DNA of 64,000 nucleotides from Verrucomicrobiota bacterium (lineage in GTDB: Bacteria > Verrucomicrobiota > Verrucomicrobiia > Chthoniobacterales > UBA6821). A program made the translations under genes and the position numbers. Under the pieces are notes generated by a model, which saw nothing but the letters and a program-made list of their open reading frames with translations, had not been told where the DNA came from and did no database searches. Numbering within the stretch: position 1 is the stretch's first letter; each line of letters begins with the position of its first letter. The DNA is taken from assembly GCA_021413925.1 (NCBI GenBank), contig JAIOPL010000016.1, positions 21,499 to 85,498 on the forward strand. The letters run 5' to 3'. Shown in pieces: positions 34,532 to 46,061 of this stretch.

Positions 34532-35242
34532 TCAACCGAAAGAGGAGTCGTCTCCTCCGGAGAAGTCCATGTCCTGATCCTGATCAAAGTCGGTTGAGGT
34601 GACGTGATTGTCAGCAAGCCGTGTGTCGCCGGAGTTATCAAAATTGGAATCACCCTGAGAGGCATCGGAGGGGCTATCGTAATAGTTATTGGTGATCTCG
34701 GTGGGCTGGTTCTGACCAAGGAATCCTCCAGAGGAGCCCATGCCGCCCATACCACCGAAAGATCCGGCATTGTGGCCCATCAGGTTCTCGATACCCCGGA
34801 AAAGCAACGCTCCTCCGGCAACGCCAGCGGCCGTGACAAGCGCACTCTGGAGAAAACTTCCCCCCTGGGATGGGAAGATTCCTGGAGCAGCGACCACGGC
34901 TTGCTGGGGAACCGAAGGAGGAGCAACCTGTCGTGCGGGAGCAGGTGCGGGCTGTGATGTTCCGAAGAGATTGGCCACTCCGGAAAGGAAGCTTCCACCA
35001 CTCTGCTGGGCCTGCGATTTTGCCTCTGCAAGCTGTTTTTCCAGATCAGCAATCCGGGTCTGAGCTCCTATCAGGGCCTGCTGGAGCACGAGAACGCTCT
35101 GGGTGAGAAGATAGGGAGCATGGGGATTGGCAATGACCCTGCTTGAGATGAGGCTCTCGGCCTCGGAATCGAGGGGCTGAGGGGCGGCTTGATCGAGGCG
35201 ATTGTGGAGTCCGTTAATGAGGTGGGCTTCTTCTGAAGTCAT
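34532..35242 (-). CDS. DUF2076 family protein
   Basis: About 236 residues from ATG 35242 (MTSEEAHLINGLHNRL). An N-terminal helical part with a coiled-coil-like stretch (IADLEKQLAEAKSQAQQ) is followed by a Pro/Gln-rich linker, a hydrophobic segment (ALVTAAGVAGGALLFRGIE) and a Gly-rich, Asp-rich tail. This matches DUF2076 proteins, a family of periplasmic or ligand-binding proteins without a known function. Confidence 0.8.
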   Translation of the reverse strand: MTSEEAHLINGLHNRLDQAAPQPLDSEAESLISSRVIANPHAPYLLTQSVLVLQQALIGAQTRIADLEKQLAEAKSQAQQSGGSFLSGVANLFGTSQPAPAPARQVAPPSVPQQAVVAAPGIFPSQGGSFLQSALVTAAGVAGGALLFRGIENLMGHNAGSFGGMGGMGSSGGFLGQNQPTEITNNYYDSPSDASQGDSNFDNSGDTRLADNHVTSTDFDQDQDMDFSGGDDSSFG

Positions 35243-35295
35243 AGGGCACAACTAAGCCCGATTTCGTGAGGTTTGCAAGTGCCCCACGGCAACAA

Positions 35296-35325
35296 TTCCG
35301 ACTTCCCTCCGAGAAAGAGTCGGAA
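35296..35325. terminator. Candidate stem-loop downstream of nadB
   Basis: Perfect 8-bp stem TTCCGACT/AGTCGGAA with a 14-nt loop, starting 9 bp after the nadB stop on the minus strand. There is no following T-run, so it may be a weak or factor-assisted terminator. Confidence 0.4.
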
Positions 35326-35333
35326 GGGTCGGA

Positions 35334-36929
35334 TCAGATCCGACGGATCAGCGTGTCGTTTAAAAACTTCACATCATCATGCATGGGATAATCGAGCGTG
35401 TAGTGCAGTCCTCGGCTCTCCTTTCTGCTAATGGCGCAGTCGACAATGAGGGATGCTGCGGTGGCGAGATTGCGGAGCTCGAGCAGGTCGGTGGTGATCT
35501 TGAAGTTCCAGTAGAATTCTTGGATCTCGGTCTGGAGATTGCGGAGGCGGGTGGCCGCGCGCTGGAGCCGCTTGTCGGTGCGGACAATGCCGACGTAATC
35601 CCACATGAGACGGCGGATCTCGTCCCAGTTGTGATAAATCACTACGAGTTCGTCGACGTCCTGAACCTTCCCAGGACGCCACTCCGGGAGACTGATCTCG
35701 GTTCCCTGATGGTGGTGGTTCCGGCTGGCCTTCGCCTCGGCGCGATGGGCCATGACAAGCGCCTCTAGCAATGAATTGCTGGCTAGACGGTTCGCACCGT
35801 GCAGTCCGGTACTGGCAACTTCACCCACGGCATAGAGTCCCCGCAGCGTAGTCTCGCCGTTCATGTCGGTTTTCACCCCTCCGCACTGATAATGAGCGGC
35901 GGGTACTACCGGAATCGGCTGCTTCGTAATGTCGATCCCGAGGCCAAGACATGTCTCGTAAATGGTGGGAAACCGCTCTCGGATGAAGTCCGCGGGCTTG
36001 TGGGAGATGTCGAGGTAGACGCAAGGCTTGCCTGTACGCTTCATCTCGGCGTCGATAGCGCGGGCTACGATGTCGCGGGGAGCCAACTCGAGCCGCTCGT
36101 CATATTTCTCCATGAAGCGGTGTCCCTTATTGTCCGTGAGAACTCCCCCCTCCCCCCGGACTGCCTCGGTTATCAGGAAAGACTTAGCCTTGGGATGATA
36201 GAGGCAGGTCGGGTGAAACTGCATGAACTCCATGTTCGTAATCGCCGCGCCCGCACGCCAAGCCATAGCGACGCCGTCACCGGTGGCGATATCGGGATTG
36301 GTCGTATAGAGGTAGACGCGGCCGCAGCCTCCGGTCGCCAGGATGGTGACATCGGAGCGCAGCGTCTCCACCTCGCCCGTGGCCTCGTTCAGCACATAGA
36401 GGCCGACGCAGCTATCCTGCATGGCGTAGCCGAGCTTGCCCGTGGTGATGAGATCTACGGCCATGTGGTTCTCGAGCACGGTGATATTCGGATGGGCCGC
36501 AACGGCGGCAAGCAGGGTCCTCTCGATTTCGAATCCGGTCGCGTCCTTCGCATGGAGGATCCGGCGCTTGGAATGGCCTCCCTCTCGCCCAAGGTCGGGT
36601 TCCTTGATGCCCTCCTGGTTGGTGCGCTCGTCAAAGTGCATGCCGAGAGACACCAACTCGGCGATGCGCTCAGGCCCTTCGCTCACGATGCTGCGCACCA
36701 CTTCCTCGTTGCAGAGACCATCTCCGGCGATGATGGTGTCGCGCACATGAAGGGCGACGGAGTCCTCGTTGCTGGTAACGCAGGCGATGCCTCCCTGAGC
36801 CCAGGCGGTATTGGAATCGGCGCGCGACTTCTTGGTGACGATGGCGACGGATCCCTTCTCCGAGGCCTTGATGGCAAAGGTAAGGCCGGCAATGCCACTG
36901 CCTATCACGATGTAATCGAAGGATTTCAT
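35334..36929 (-). CDS. nadB: L-aspartate oxidase NadB
   Basis: 531 residues. FAD-binding [15 protein letters not shown] at the N-terminus; [11 protein letters not shown] and [18 protein letters not shown] are hallmarks of L-aspartate oxidase. It converts L-aspartate to iminoaspartate, the first step of de novo NAD synthesis. Its start overlaps the panC stop (ATGA), so it is cotranscribed with panC and secG. Confidence 0.95.
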   Translation of the reverse strand: MKSFDYIVIGSGIAGLTFAIKASEKGSVAIVTKKSRADSNTAWAQGGIACVTSNEDSVALHVRDTIIAGDGLCNEEVVRSIVSEGPERIAELVSLGMHFDERTNQEGIKEPDLGREGGHSKRRILHAKDATGFEIERTLLAAVAAHPNITVLENHMAVDLITTGKLGYAMQDSCVGLYVLNEATGEVETLRSDVTILATGGCGRVYLYTTNPDIATGDGVAMAWRAGAAITNMEFMQFHPTCLYHPKAKSFLITEAVRGEGGVLTDNKGHRFMEKYDERLELAPRDIVARAIDAEMKRTGKPCVYLDISHKPADFIRERFPTIYETCLGLGIDITKQPIPVVPAAHYQCGGVKTDMNGETTLRGLYAVGEVASTGLHGANRLASNSLLEALVMAHRAEAKASRNHHHQGTEISLPEWRPGKVQDVDELVVIYHNWDEIRRLMWDYVGIVRTDKRLQRAATRLRNLQTEIQEFYWNFKITTDLLELRNLATAASLIVDCAISRKESRGLHYTLDYPMHDDVKFLNDTLIRRI

Positions 36930-37807
36930 GAACGGAAAAGGAGTGAGATGTTATCGATCAGTCTCACGGAGCCAGTTCCTAGAGAGCCAAACCGGACGGC
37001 TACTAGTGCGCGAGCTTTCACCTGAGGGGTAAGCTTTTTCAGCGGTGCCAGAGTTGACTCATCCACGATCTCCACATAATCGATCTCGGCGCCGGGAATG
37101 GCAGCCAAATCTTTCTTCAATCCCTGCCGGAGTCGAGTCACGGAGGCTTCTCCCGCCTCAGCCTCCATGACCGAGGCAAGAAGCGCCTGATAGATGCGGG
37201 GTGCTACGAGGCGAGATTCGGGCAATAGCAGGCGGTTCCGCGAACTGAGGGCCAGACCATCCTCCTCGCGCACGGTGGGGTGCTCGACGAGTTTTACGGG
37301 GATCTTCAGATCCCGGACCATCCGACGGATCACGGCAAGCTGTTGCCAATCCTTCTCTCCGAAGATGGTGATGTCGGGACGGATAATATTGAAGAGCATC
37401 GCCACGACGGTGCAGACCCCGTCGAAATGACCCGGTCGCGAGCCCCCGCAGAGACCTGAAGAGAGTGAGGACTCGGTGACCGCGACGGAGTTATCCTCCA
37501 CATACATCTCCCCGGGAGAGGGATGAAAGAGGAGGTCTGCCCCCTCCCTCTTGCAGAAAGCGCGATCCTCAGCAATGGGCCGGGGATACTTGGAAAAGTC
37601 CTCCTTGGGACCGAACTGCTTGGGATTTACAAAAATGGAGACGACGACACGCCCCTTCTTACCACTGCGGTCGGCAAGTCGTCTGGCACGACGAATCAGT
37701 GAGGCATGCCCCTCGTGAAGGGCCCCCATCGTGGGAACAAAGACGACGGGAGAGGTAGCCTTGCTCCGCCATGCAGTGACGGGGCCGATCAAGGCGACCG
37801 TTCTCAC
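36926..37807 (-). CDS. panC: Pantothenate synthetase PanC
   Basis: 293 residues with a GTG start ([14 protein letters not shown]). Family motifs: [13 protein letters not shown] (ATP-binding HxGH) and [15 protein letters not shown]. It joins pantoate and beta-alanine to form pantothenate. It starts 6 bp after secG and overlaps nadB. Confidence 0.96.
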   Translation of the reverse strand: MRTVALIGPVTAWRSKATSPVVFVPTMGALHEGHASLIRRARRLADRSGKKGRVVVSIFVNPKQFGPKEDFSKYPRPIAEDRAFCKREGADLLFHPSPGEMYVEDNSVAVTESSLSSGLCGGSRPGHFDGVCTVVAMLFNIIRPDITIFGEKDWQQLAVIRRMVRDLKIPVKLVEHPTVREEDGLALSSRNRLLLPESRLVAPRIYQALLASVMEAEAGEASVTRLRQGLKKDLAAIPGAEIDYVEIVDESTLAPLKKLTPQVKARALVAVRFGSLGTGSVRLIDNISLLFRS

Positions 37808-37813
37808 AGAAAA

Positions 37814-38122
37814 TTACTTAGCAGGCGAGGAGACCGGAGCAGGGGCCTTCATCAACTGCTTCTGAATAGCCGTGGGACCGGCGGAGGATTTCACATGTAG
37901 GACGGAAATCAGCAACGTCAGGAAGAAGAAGAGTCCGCCGAGCCAAACCGTGAACTTGGTCAGGACCGTGGTCGTCTGGGCGCCGAAGAGATTATCCGTG
38001 AGTCCTCCTCCGAAGGCGGCGCCGAGGCCTTCGCTCTTAGGACGCTGCATGAGGATCGTGAGGATCATCAGGAAACAGACGATCACGAGAACGGTTACAA
38101 GAAAAGGCATGAGAAGCCACAT
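37814..38122 (-). CDS. secG: Protein translocase subunit SecG
   Basis: 102 residues with two transmembrane segments (TVLVIVCFLMILTILM and VWLGGLFFFLTLLI) flanking the conserved loop with GGGLTDNLFG. This is the SecG layout; it assists SecYE translocation. It is the first gene of the secG-panC-nadB operon. Confidence 0.92.
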   Translation of the reverse strand: MWLLMPFLVTVLVIVCFLMILTILMQRPKSEGLGAAFGGGLTDNLFGAQTTTVLTKFTVWLGGLFFFLTLLISVLHVKSSAGPTAIQKQLMKAPAPVSSPAK

Positions 38123-38225
38123 AGTCGTTAAATAAAACCGGAAGAACTTCCGCTGTAAAGCTGGATCACTTGCTTGACCTGAGAGGAGTGATCAACCCAC
38201 ACTTCACCTTTCAATTCATCATCGT

Positions 38226-38825
38226 ATGGCACGTAACACCAAGACCTCCAAGAAGCCTTCCGTCAAACCAACGACCAAGGCACCCGTTAACAAGTCCACC
38301 GCCTCGACCAAGGTAGCCAAGCCTGCCTCCCCCAAAGGGAATGGGAGTGGCGACTTCCAGGAAGTCCGGACACTGATCGACCTACTAAAGAAAAACGATC
38401 TGGCCGTCCTGGAATTCGAAAAGGGTGACTTCAAGATCACCCTGAAGACCCCAGCCGGCGCATCAAGTGGGGCGACTCTATTTCAGGGACACCAGGGGTA
38501 TTCCCAGCCGATAGCCCCTGTGGCAGCTGTCGCAGGCGCAGCCGCCTCTTCCTCTGATAAATCGGCCGCTGCAGAACCCGCCAAGAGCAACTTTAAGGAG
38601 ATCACCTCGCCTATGGTCGGCACCTTTTACGCCTGTCCATCTACCGAGTCACCGGCATTTGTCGAGGTCGGCAAGACTATCAATGCCGAATCCGTCGTCT
38701 GCATTATCGAGGCGATGAAGGTCATGAATGAGATCAAGGCTGAAATCGCAGGCAAGATTGTCGAGATCGTCGCTGAGAACGGCAAGCCGGTCCAGTTCGG
38801 CCAGGTCCTCTTCCGCGTCAGCTAA
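38226..38825 (+). CDS. accB: Biotin carboxyl carrier protein of acetyl-CoA carboxylase AccB
   Basis: 199 residues. The biotinyl domain near the C-terminus carries [11 protein letters not shown] with the biotinylated Lys. The N-terminus has a Lys/Thr/Pro/Ala-rich extension of about 45 residues before the usual start region ([21 protein letters not shown]), longer than E. coli AccB (156). It works with AccC 29 bp downstream in fatty acid synthesis. Confidence 0.95.
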   Translation: MARNTKTSKKPSVKPTTKAPVNKSTASTKVAKPASPKGNGSGDFQEVRTLIDLLKKNDLAVLEFEKGDFKITLKTPAGASSGATLFQGHQGYSQPIAPVAAVAGAAASSSDKSAAAEPAKSNFKEITSPMVGTFYACPSTESPAFVEVGKTINAESVVCIIEAMKVMNEIKAEIAGKIVEIVAENGKPVQFGQVLFRVS

Positions 38826-38854
38826 GGCAACCGGATCACCGGATCACCGAACCT

Positions 38855-40219
<1,365 letters not shown>

Positions 40220-40270
40220 ACTCTTGGTACTGGGGAATGGGATCTCGGGGTTGGATAATATGATCCCTTT

Positions 40271-40894
40271 ATGAAACAGCTTTCCGAGTGTCGTCTCTAC
40301 GCGATCCTGGACACGGGGTACGTGTCGTCGGATCGCATGGTTGCGATGGCCCATTCGCTGATCGCGGGAGGTGTCGACATCCTCCAACTTAGAGCAAAGA
40401 AGGAAAGTCGGGAAGAAATCCGCAGCATGGCTCTGGAACTCTCTCCAATCTGTCGGAAGGCTGGCATTGCCTTTATCCTGAACGATTATCCTGACCTTGT
40501 CCGAGAAACCGGGGCGGATGGCGCCCATGTGGGGCAGGATGACCTAAGCGTTGCCGAAGCACGGAGACTGGGAGGTCCCGAAGCCATTATCGGCAAGTCC
40601 ACTCATTCGCTAGATCAGGCCCTGTCGGCTAGAGGGGAATCTCCTGACTACATAGGCTTCGGCCCACTTTTTGCGACGGCGACCAAACCTGACTACACTC
40701 CTATCGGAACACAACAGATCCAGGAAGTACACCGCTTGCTTCCCTTCCCCGTCTTCTGCATCGGGGGAATCAATCTCTCCAATCTCCCTGCGGTACTCCG
40801 GGCCGGGGCTAGGCGTGTGGTCATCGTCTCCGACCTCTTGACTGCCGCAGACCCCGTTGACAGGACAACAGCCTGCAGGGCCCTCTTGAGCTAA
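40271..40894 (+). CDS. thiE: Thiamine-phosphate synthase ThiE
   Basis: 207 residues with GGVDILQLRAK, HVGQDDLSVAEARRL and GPLFATATKPD, the ThiE pattern. It joins HMP-pyrophosphate and THZ-phosphate. No TPP riboswitch was seen upstream. It lies about 50 bp after accC. Confidence 0.93.
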   Translation: MKQLSECRLYAILDTGYVSSDRMVAMAHSLIAGGVDILQLRAKKESREEIRSMALELSPICRKAGIAFILNDYPDLVRETGADGAHVGQDDLSVAEARRLGGPEAIIGKSTHSLDQALSARGESPDYIGFGPLFATATKPDYTPIGTQQIQEVHRLLPFPVFCIGGINLSNLPAVLRAGARRVVIVSDLLTAADPVDRTTACRALLS

Positions 40895-40916
40895 TACCTC
40901 CAAAAGCTGATCAGCC

Positions 40917-41963
40917 GTGGGTTCCACCGATCTTCTTCGCTTCCTACAAGGTTTGCAGGATGAATGCGGCGGGATGATCCCCATAGAGCGCTTCATGCGG
41001 GAGGCTCTCCACCATCCGACTTTCGGCTACTACTCGTCACAGATTCACGACGTGGGGCGCGGGGGTGATTTCTCCACTGCCGCCTCGCTCGATCCGCAAC
41101 TTGGAGAGGCCATCGCGCATTGGATCCCCCAGAGGGCCAAAGAACTCGGATGGAGAAACAATGGAGTTCCCGTGATTGAGGTCGGCGCGGGAAGCGGCCT
41201 GATGGCACGCTCGGTTCTGCGTCATCTGGATTGGAAGACCCGTTGGCGTATCGATTACATGATTTGCGAGACCTCCCCCATCCTTCGCTCCAAACAGAAA
41301 CAGAACCTTCGCTGGCGAGGTGTCCGCTGGGTCGATTCGCTAAAGGAGGGACTTGAGAGAAGTCATGGCCGAGCCCTGATCTTCAGTAACGAACTGGTCG
41401 ATGCCTTTCCATGCAGGGTATTTCAAAAGTCGGGAGATGAGTGGCTGGAACTTGGCATCATCATTCATCCGGACGGCTCTCTTTCCGAGACGACAAGCCT
41501 CCCAGTCGCTAACGATGAATGGTTCGCGGATTTAGCCGGGTTGATGGATGGACAGAGAGTAGAACGTCATGACTCCTACCGCGCTCATCTCGAGACCTGG
41601 AGTCCATACTGGAAAGAAGGGTTCCTACTCACGATCGACTATGGAGACATGTCAACGGCCCTCTATGCAGGAGGCCGAAGACGCCAGGCAGGCTCCCTGC
41701 GAGCATACTGGAAACATCAACTTTATATTGGCCGAGAAGTTTACGCCCGTTTTGGGAAACAGGATCTCACCGCAGATGTTAATTTCAGCGATCTCATCGG
41801 GTGGGGCCACTCCCTCGGATGGAAGGAAAAGTCTTTCTCCACACAGCGGGAATTCCTGCATCGATGGATCTCTCCAAAAAAGACCGCCGAATCATCCAAC
41901 CGTTTCCTCATACCGGGAGACGCCGGCGACGCCTTCAAGGTCCTGGAGCAAAGTTCTCATTAG
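40917..41963 (+). CDS. SAM-dependent methyltransferase of the MidA/NDUFAF7 family
   Basis: 348 residues with a GTG start. The N-terminus MIPIERFMREALHHP, then GRGGDFSTAASLDPQLG, the SAM-binding VIEVGAGSGLMARS and the FSNELVDAFPCRVF motif, define the family of mitochondrial MidA/NDUFAF7 (an arginine methyltransferase that assists complex I assembly). Its bacterial role is less known. Confidence 0.85.
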   Translation: MGSTDLLRFLQGLQDECGGMIPIERFMREALHHPTFGYYSSQIHDVGRGGDFSTAASLDPQLGEAIAHWIPQRAKELGWRNNGVPVIEVGAGSGLMARSVLRHLDWKTRWRIDYMICETSPILRSKQKQNLRWRGVRWVDSLKEGLERSHGRALIFSNELVDAFPCRVFQKSGDEWLELGIIIHPDGSLSETTSLPVANDEWFADLAGLMDGQRVERHDSYRAHLETWSPYWKEGFLLTIDYGDMSTALYAGGRRRQAGSLRAYWKHQLYIGREVYARFGKQDLTADVNFSDLIGWGHSLGWKEKSFSTQREFLHRWISPKKTAESSNRFLIPGDAGDAFKVLEQSSH

Positions 41964-42004
41964 CACTCCAAACTACCCTTTTGAAAAGCTGAATGGATAT
42001 CCCA

Positions 42005-44377
42005 TCAGCGCGATGCCGAGATAGGACTCGATCCCGCCTGAGAGGCTGGACTGAAAGCAAAGGGAAGCGTGACCTGGGGAAGATCCTTAAGAGTCAGACT
42101 GAGAAGAGCTCCGTACTGGGTCTGCTGACTGGAAGTGCCCTGGGCTTGGTTATTGCGAACCTCGACGCCCAGTGAAACGATCCAGCTCGAGAGATCGCGA
42201 TGGATCATGTACCGCTCGTAGATGAGCGCACTAGGTTGGCCCGGCTGCACGTTATAAAGTTCCTGGGCGCTCATTGACCAGTGGTCGTTCACGCGCCAGA
42301 ACACACTGAAAGGATACTGGTTCCCGTTCTGATTGAAGTTCTGAGTGAGATCTCCCGAGGAGTTCAAACCCTGGTAGTTATTGATGTAGCGGGTGCCGAA
42401 ACCAAAGCTAAAATTCCGCGCCGGCATGAACATGAGATCCGTGTTGAGTTCGGTGAAACCGTCTGAGTCAAGCGGCACCTGAGACCCCACCTTGAAGTTG
42501 AACCAACTCACGGGGGCAAAGGTGAATCTGTTATTGAGATTGGAAAGAGGACCGTTCATGTAGGGATTGAGCCCGTTCACATCCGCAAAGCTGTCCAGAT
42601 AGAACCAGTCGACAGTCTCTCCATCACGACGGGTCTGGAGGCGGTTCCGAAAACCTAGACGCCAAATCGCCCAGCTGTCGATCGTATCAATGGCCGCGAA
42701 CTCAGGAAAATCAAGGGGCTGCAGCTGCGTGGAGCTAGGCTGGTATCCTGACTTGGTCTGTGAATTGGGATTTTCGGGTAGCAAGCGGTCGAACTGCGGG
42801 ATCTGATTCACATTCGGCCCCCCCGCATAGACTCCGGAAAGCATGCTGTAGGGCTGGAAGATATGCCGAAGTCCATCCAATGCTAGCCAACCTGACTGAA
42901 CACCCTCGAAGCTCTGGGAAATCTTGAAGGAGTTTTCCAGGCTGGCATTGACGATCGCCCTGACCTGGCTTCCAGTTGTAACTAGTGAGTTATTTGTAGT
43001 GGGGGTGTAAGGATAAGGGACGTTCTGCCCCAAGGCGTTTGTATAGTAACTACCCTGCGAGTAATAAGTACCCCGGATGCCGACGGTAGGGATGGTGGCG
43101 AGCCAGCCAAAAAGGGTCTGCGGCGCACTGAGCTGATGGAAGGTGTCGAATCGGGCGCTGCCGTAGTTGATATTGCTAGGAACACTGGTGAAACCTTGCG
43201 GAGCATTATCAGAGAAATTACGGTTCAGCTGACCGAGCGCCGTTGTCCCATCGTAGAAAACCGGCAGGCCGAAGAGCGGCTCTTGCTTGAAGTCAATGGC
43301 CGCCTCGGGCTTGCGCTGCGTGGTCTCCTGAAAGCCGTTCATCTGCCAGCGGGTTACCAAAGACATCGCGTAGATATCATCCAACTTAGTCAGTGTGATG
43401 TTATTGTCAGGCTGCGGATTGTATCGGTTTTCCACAGGGTAGTAATTCTCCATGAAATTGGCATCGCTTAGCTTCGTGATATCAAAGGTCGCATAGACAT
43501 CATCCGAGAAGTAAAGATGCTGCTGGAAACCGACGCGGTAGCGGGATGCTCCGGGGGTTGGCGCAGGAATCGCATTGTTGAATTCCCCTGGATTGGTGTC
43601 ATTGGCGTAGTACGAAATGAACTGGCCGACGTTACGATTGTTCTTGCCGAATTTGAGATTCGCATTAAAGCCAACCGCATAACCATGCTCGGTCCTGTAA
43701 TCCGAACGAAATGTTGCGAGGAAATTATCGCCGGTGCCGAGCGGAACGGAGTAGGAGGTAAGGAGAAAAGCACCCCAGTTCGAATCATATCCGGGAGAGA
43801 ACTGGAATCCCTGGTGCGAGAGGCTGGAATAGGTGTAGGGAAGCCAGAATACGGGGATCTTGCCCACATAAACGGTGGAATTCAGCATCACCACACGATC
43901 GTTCGGATACAAACGGATCGTCTTCGCCTGCACGTGCCAGTCGGGCATCGAGGAGTCCGATGTGGTGATGGAGGAGTCACTAAGCGTGAACTGGCGGGTG
44001 CCGAATCCACGGGCCGAGAGGGAACTGAACTTCATGGGATAATGGCTTCCGTCGAATTCCAACGCCCGGGTCTGCTTGGTTTCCAAATTGTAAAAGACCC
44101 GTTGCCCGTTGAAGAGGTCGCTTCCAGTGTAGATGCGAACATTTCCCACCAACAGGACATCGCGTGTATCGGGGTTGTATTCGGCGTGATCAGCATAAAT
44201 GGCGATGCCGTTATAATGGATCTGGACATTTTTGTCCGCGATGGCGGTGCCGTTTTCGAAGCGCGTATCGCCGTCCGCGGTAATCTCTACCGGCTTGTCC
44301 CCGAAATTACCGAACTGGGCCCGCAGCAAGCCGCTTGCGGAAAGAAAAAACACGAAAAACAGAAGAAAACAGCGCAT
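42005..44377 (-). CDS. lptD: LPS-assembly protein LptD
   Basis: About 790 residues from ATG 44377 with a signal peptide (RCFLLFFVFFLSASGLLRA). An OstA-like beta-taco (GTAIADKNVQIHYNG, RDVLLVGNVRIYTG) precedes a long C-terminal barrel region. LptD inserts lipopolysaccharide into the outer membrane, which supports a Gram-negative envelope. The gene converges on the MidA-like gene and is followed upstream by a terminator for phoU. Confidence 0.88.
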   Translation of the reverse strand: MRCFLLFFVFFLSASGLLRAQFGNFGDKPVEITADGDTRFENGTAIADKNVQIHYNGIAIYADHAEYNPDTRDVLLVGNVRIYTGSDLFNGQRVFYNLETKQTRALEFDGSHYPMKFSSLSARGFGTRQFTLSDSSITTSDSSMPDWHVQAKTIRLYPNDRVVMLNSTVYVGKIPVFWLPYTYSSLSHQGFQFSPGYDSNWGAFLLTSYSVPLGTGDNFLATFRSDYRTEHGYAVGFNANLKFGKNNRNVGQFISYYANDTNPGEFNNAIPAPTPGASRYRVGFQQHLYFSDDVYATFDITKLSDANFMENYYPVENRYNPQPDNNITLTKLDDIYAMSLVTRWQMNGFQETTQRKPEAAIDFKQEPLFGLPVFYDGTTALGQLNRNFSDNAPQGFTSVPSNINYGSARFDTFHQLSAPQTLFGWLATIPTVGIRGTYYSQGSYYTNALGQNVPYPYTPTTNNSLVTTGSQVRAIVNASLENSFKISQSFEGVQSGWLALDGLRHIFQPYSMLSGVYAGGPNVNQIPQFDRLLPENPNSQTKSGYQPSSTQLQPLDFPEFAAIDTIDSWAIWRLGFRNRLQTRRDGETVDWFYLDSFADVNGLNPYMNGPLSNLNNRFTFAPVSWFNFKVGSQVPLDSDGFTELNTDLMFMPARNFSFGFGTRYINNYQGLNSSGDLTQNFNQNGNQYPFSVFWRVNDHWSMSAQELYNVQPGQPSALIYERYMIHRDLSSWIVSLGVEVRNNQAQGTSSQQTQYGALLSLTLKDLPQVTLPFAFSPASQAGSSPISASR

Positions 44378-44426
44378 GACCGGTAGCATCGAAGGCTAAG
44401 GGGCACACCCCCCCGTTCAAGGAGAA

Positions 44427-44451
44427 AATCTCCCGTCCCTCACGGGAGATT
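44427..44451 (-). terminator. Rho-independent terminator downstream of phoU
   Basis: A perfect 10-bp stem AATCTCCCGT/ACGGGAGATT with a CCCTC loop. Read on the minus strand it is followed by TTTTCTCC. It lies 38 bp after the phoU stop and before lptD, so it should end the pst-phoU transcript. Confidence 0.75.
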
Positions 44452-44488
44452 ACTAGCGAGCGGGTATCTCAGGAGGTACTCAGGAGGA

Positions 44489-45175
44489 CTACTGCTTCCC
44501 GAGATGCCTTATATCCTCAGCACTCACCGCGAAGACAACATCCTCGGCGATATTGCAGGCATGGTCGCCGATACGCTCCAGACAACGGCTGATGAAGATC
44601 AGATTGAGATAACTCGGGAGATTGGGCGAGTCATCCTGCATCCTGTTAATCAGTGTATCGGTGAGGTCTTTATTGAGGAGATCGAGTTCCTTGTCACGTG
44701 ACTTGAGTTCCACCGCGAGCTCTGCATTCCGCTCGGCGAAGGCGCGGACGGCATCAGCAAACATCTCCAGGGAGAGGCGAATCGGATTATCCAGCAGGTG
44801 AAGTTCCGCCAACTCGGGTTGTTCGTTCAGCTTGCGGGCGCGGCGGGCGATATTCACCGCCTGATCGGCAACGCGTTCGATATTAGCCCCTATCTTGATC
44901 GAGGAGATCACCTCGCGCAGATCCGAGGCAAAGGGATGGAAGCGGCTCATCACCTCGATTCCCTCGTGGTCGATCTGCATCTCCAGAAGATCGATCTCCT
45001 CGTCATCGGCGATGCAATTGTTGCACCAGTCGTCGTCACGCTCCATCAATCCCTTGATGGAATTCTTGAGGTTTAGGTGGGCGAGGCTAGACATCCTGAG
45101 GACACTGCTGCGGAGCTGGTCCAGGGATGTCGTGAAATTCGAAAGCGTGTGGGGTTTGGCGGGTTCTTTGTACAT
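44489..45175 (-). CDS. phoU: Phosphate transport system regulator PhoU
   Basis: 228 residues, two similar PhoU three-helix domains, each with an acidic metal-binding run (DLREVISSIKIGANIERVAD and FISRCLERIGDHACNIAE). It lowers the activity of the Pst transporter/sensor kinase signal. It is the last gene of pstS-pstC-pstA-pstB-phoU. Confidence 0.95.
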   Translation of the reverse strand: MYKEPAKPHTLSNFTTSLDQLRSSVLRMSSLAHLNLKNSIKGLMERDDDWCNNCIADDEEIDLLEMQIDHEGIEVMSRFHPFASDLREVISSIKIGANIERVADQAVNIARRARKLNEQPELAELHLLDNPIRLSLEMFADAVRAFAERNAELAVELKSRDKELDLLNKDLTDTLINRMQDDSPNLPSYLNLIFISRCLERIGDHACNIAEDVVFAVSAEDIRHLGKQ

Positions 45176-45191
45176 AAAAGGGGGGCTGAGA

Positions 45192-46028
45192 TCAACCGAA
45201 CCGGCCGGTGATGTATTCCTCGGTCTGCTTCATCGAGGGATTGGTGAAGATCTTGCGGGTGTTGTCGAACTCAATCAAATTGCCTAGGTAGAAGAAGGCC
45301 GTAAGCTCCGAGACGCGGCTGGCCTGCTGCATGTTGTGGGTGACGATCACAATGGTAAAATCCTTCTTGAGCTCGATGATGAGTTCCTCGACCTTAGCGG
45401 TAGCAATTGGATCCAGAGCCGAGCATGGCTCATCCATGAGGAGGATCTCTGGACGGCTGGCCACAGCACGGGCGATACAGAGGCGCTGCATCTGTCCGCC
45501 GGAGAGTCCCAAGGCACTGTCGTTGAGGCGGTCCTTAGCCTCTTCCCAGAGGGCCGCTGAACGGAGGCAACGCTCCACCGTCTCATCGAGGACAGATCTA
45601 GTGTTCTGGCCAGCGATACGCAGGGGATAGACGATGTTCTCGTAGATCGACATGGGAAACGGGTTCGATTTCTGGAAGACCATCCCGATGCGGCGGCGTA
45701 GGGCGATAATCTCGACCGAGGGATCGTAGATGCTCGTGCCATGGATCGTGATATCCCCCTCGTGATGAACACCGGGGATAAGTTCGTTCATGCGGTTGAA
45801 ATTGCGAAGCAAGGTCGATTTTCCGCAGCCCGAAGGTCCAATGAAGGAGGTCACCTTGCGAGACGGAATCTCCAAGTTGATCCCGTGGAGAGCCTCTTTC
45901 TTCCCGTAGAAGAACTTGAAGTTATCGACCTTGATGAAGTTACTTTCACCTGGAGTAAAATCATTGGTGAGTTCCGGGGGCTGTTCGGAGGCCTCGGTTG
46001 GCGCGGTGGCTTGATCTTCGGTGGACAT
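45192..46028 (-). CDS. pstB: Phosphate ABC transporter ATP-binding protein PstB
   Basis: 278 residues. Walker [10 protein letters not shown], signature [14 protein letters not shown] and Walker [14 protein letters not shown] are all present. An N-terminal acidic extension of about 25 residues precedes the usual start. Confidence 0.96.
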   Translation of the reverse strand: MSTEDQATAPTEASEQPPELTNDFTPGESNFIKVDNFKFFYGKKEALHGINLEIPSRKVTSFIGPSGCGKSTLLRNFNRMNELIPGVHHEGDITIHGTSIYDPSVEIIALRRRIGMVFQKSNPFPMSIYENIVYPLRIAGQNTRSVLDETVERCLRSAALWEEAKDRLNDSALGLSGGQMQRLCIARAVASRPEILLMDEPCSALDPIATAKVEELIIELKKDFTIVIVTHNMQQASRVSELTAFFYLGNLIEFDNTRKIFTNPSMKQTEEYITGRFG

Positions 46029-46061
46029 GGTTCCGGTTGTGCGAGTTGAAAAGATTTCGGA

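Noticed and set aside
40220..40270. TPP riboswitch before thiE
   Set aside because: The 50-bp gap is too short and holds no thi-box.
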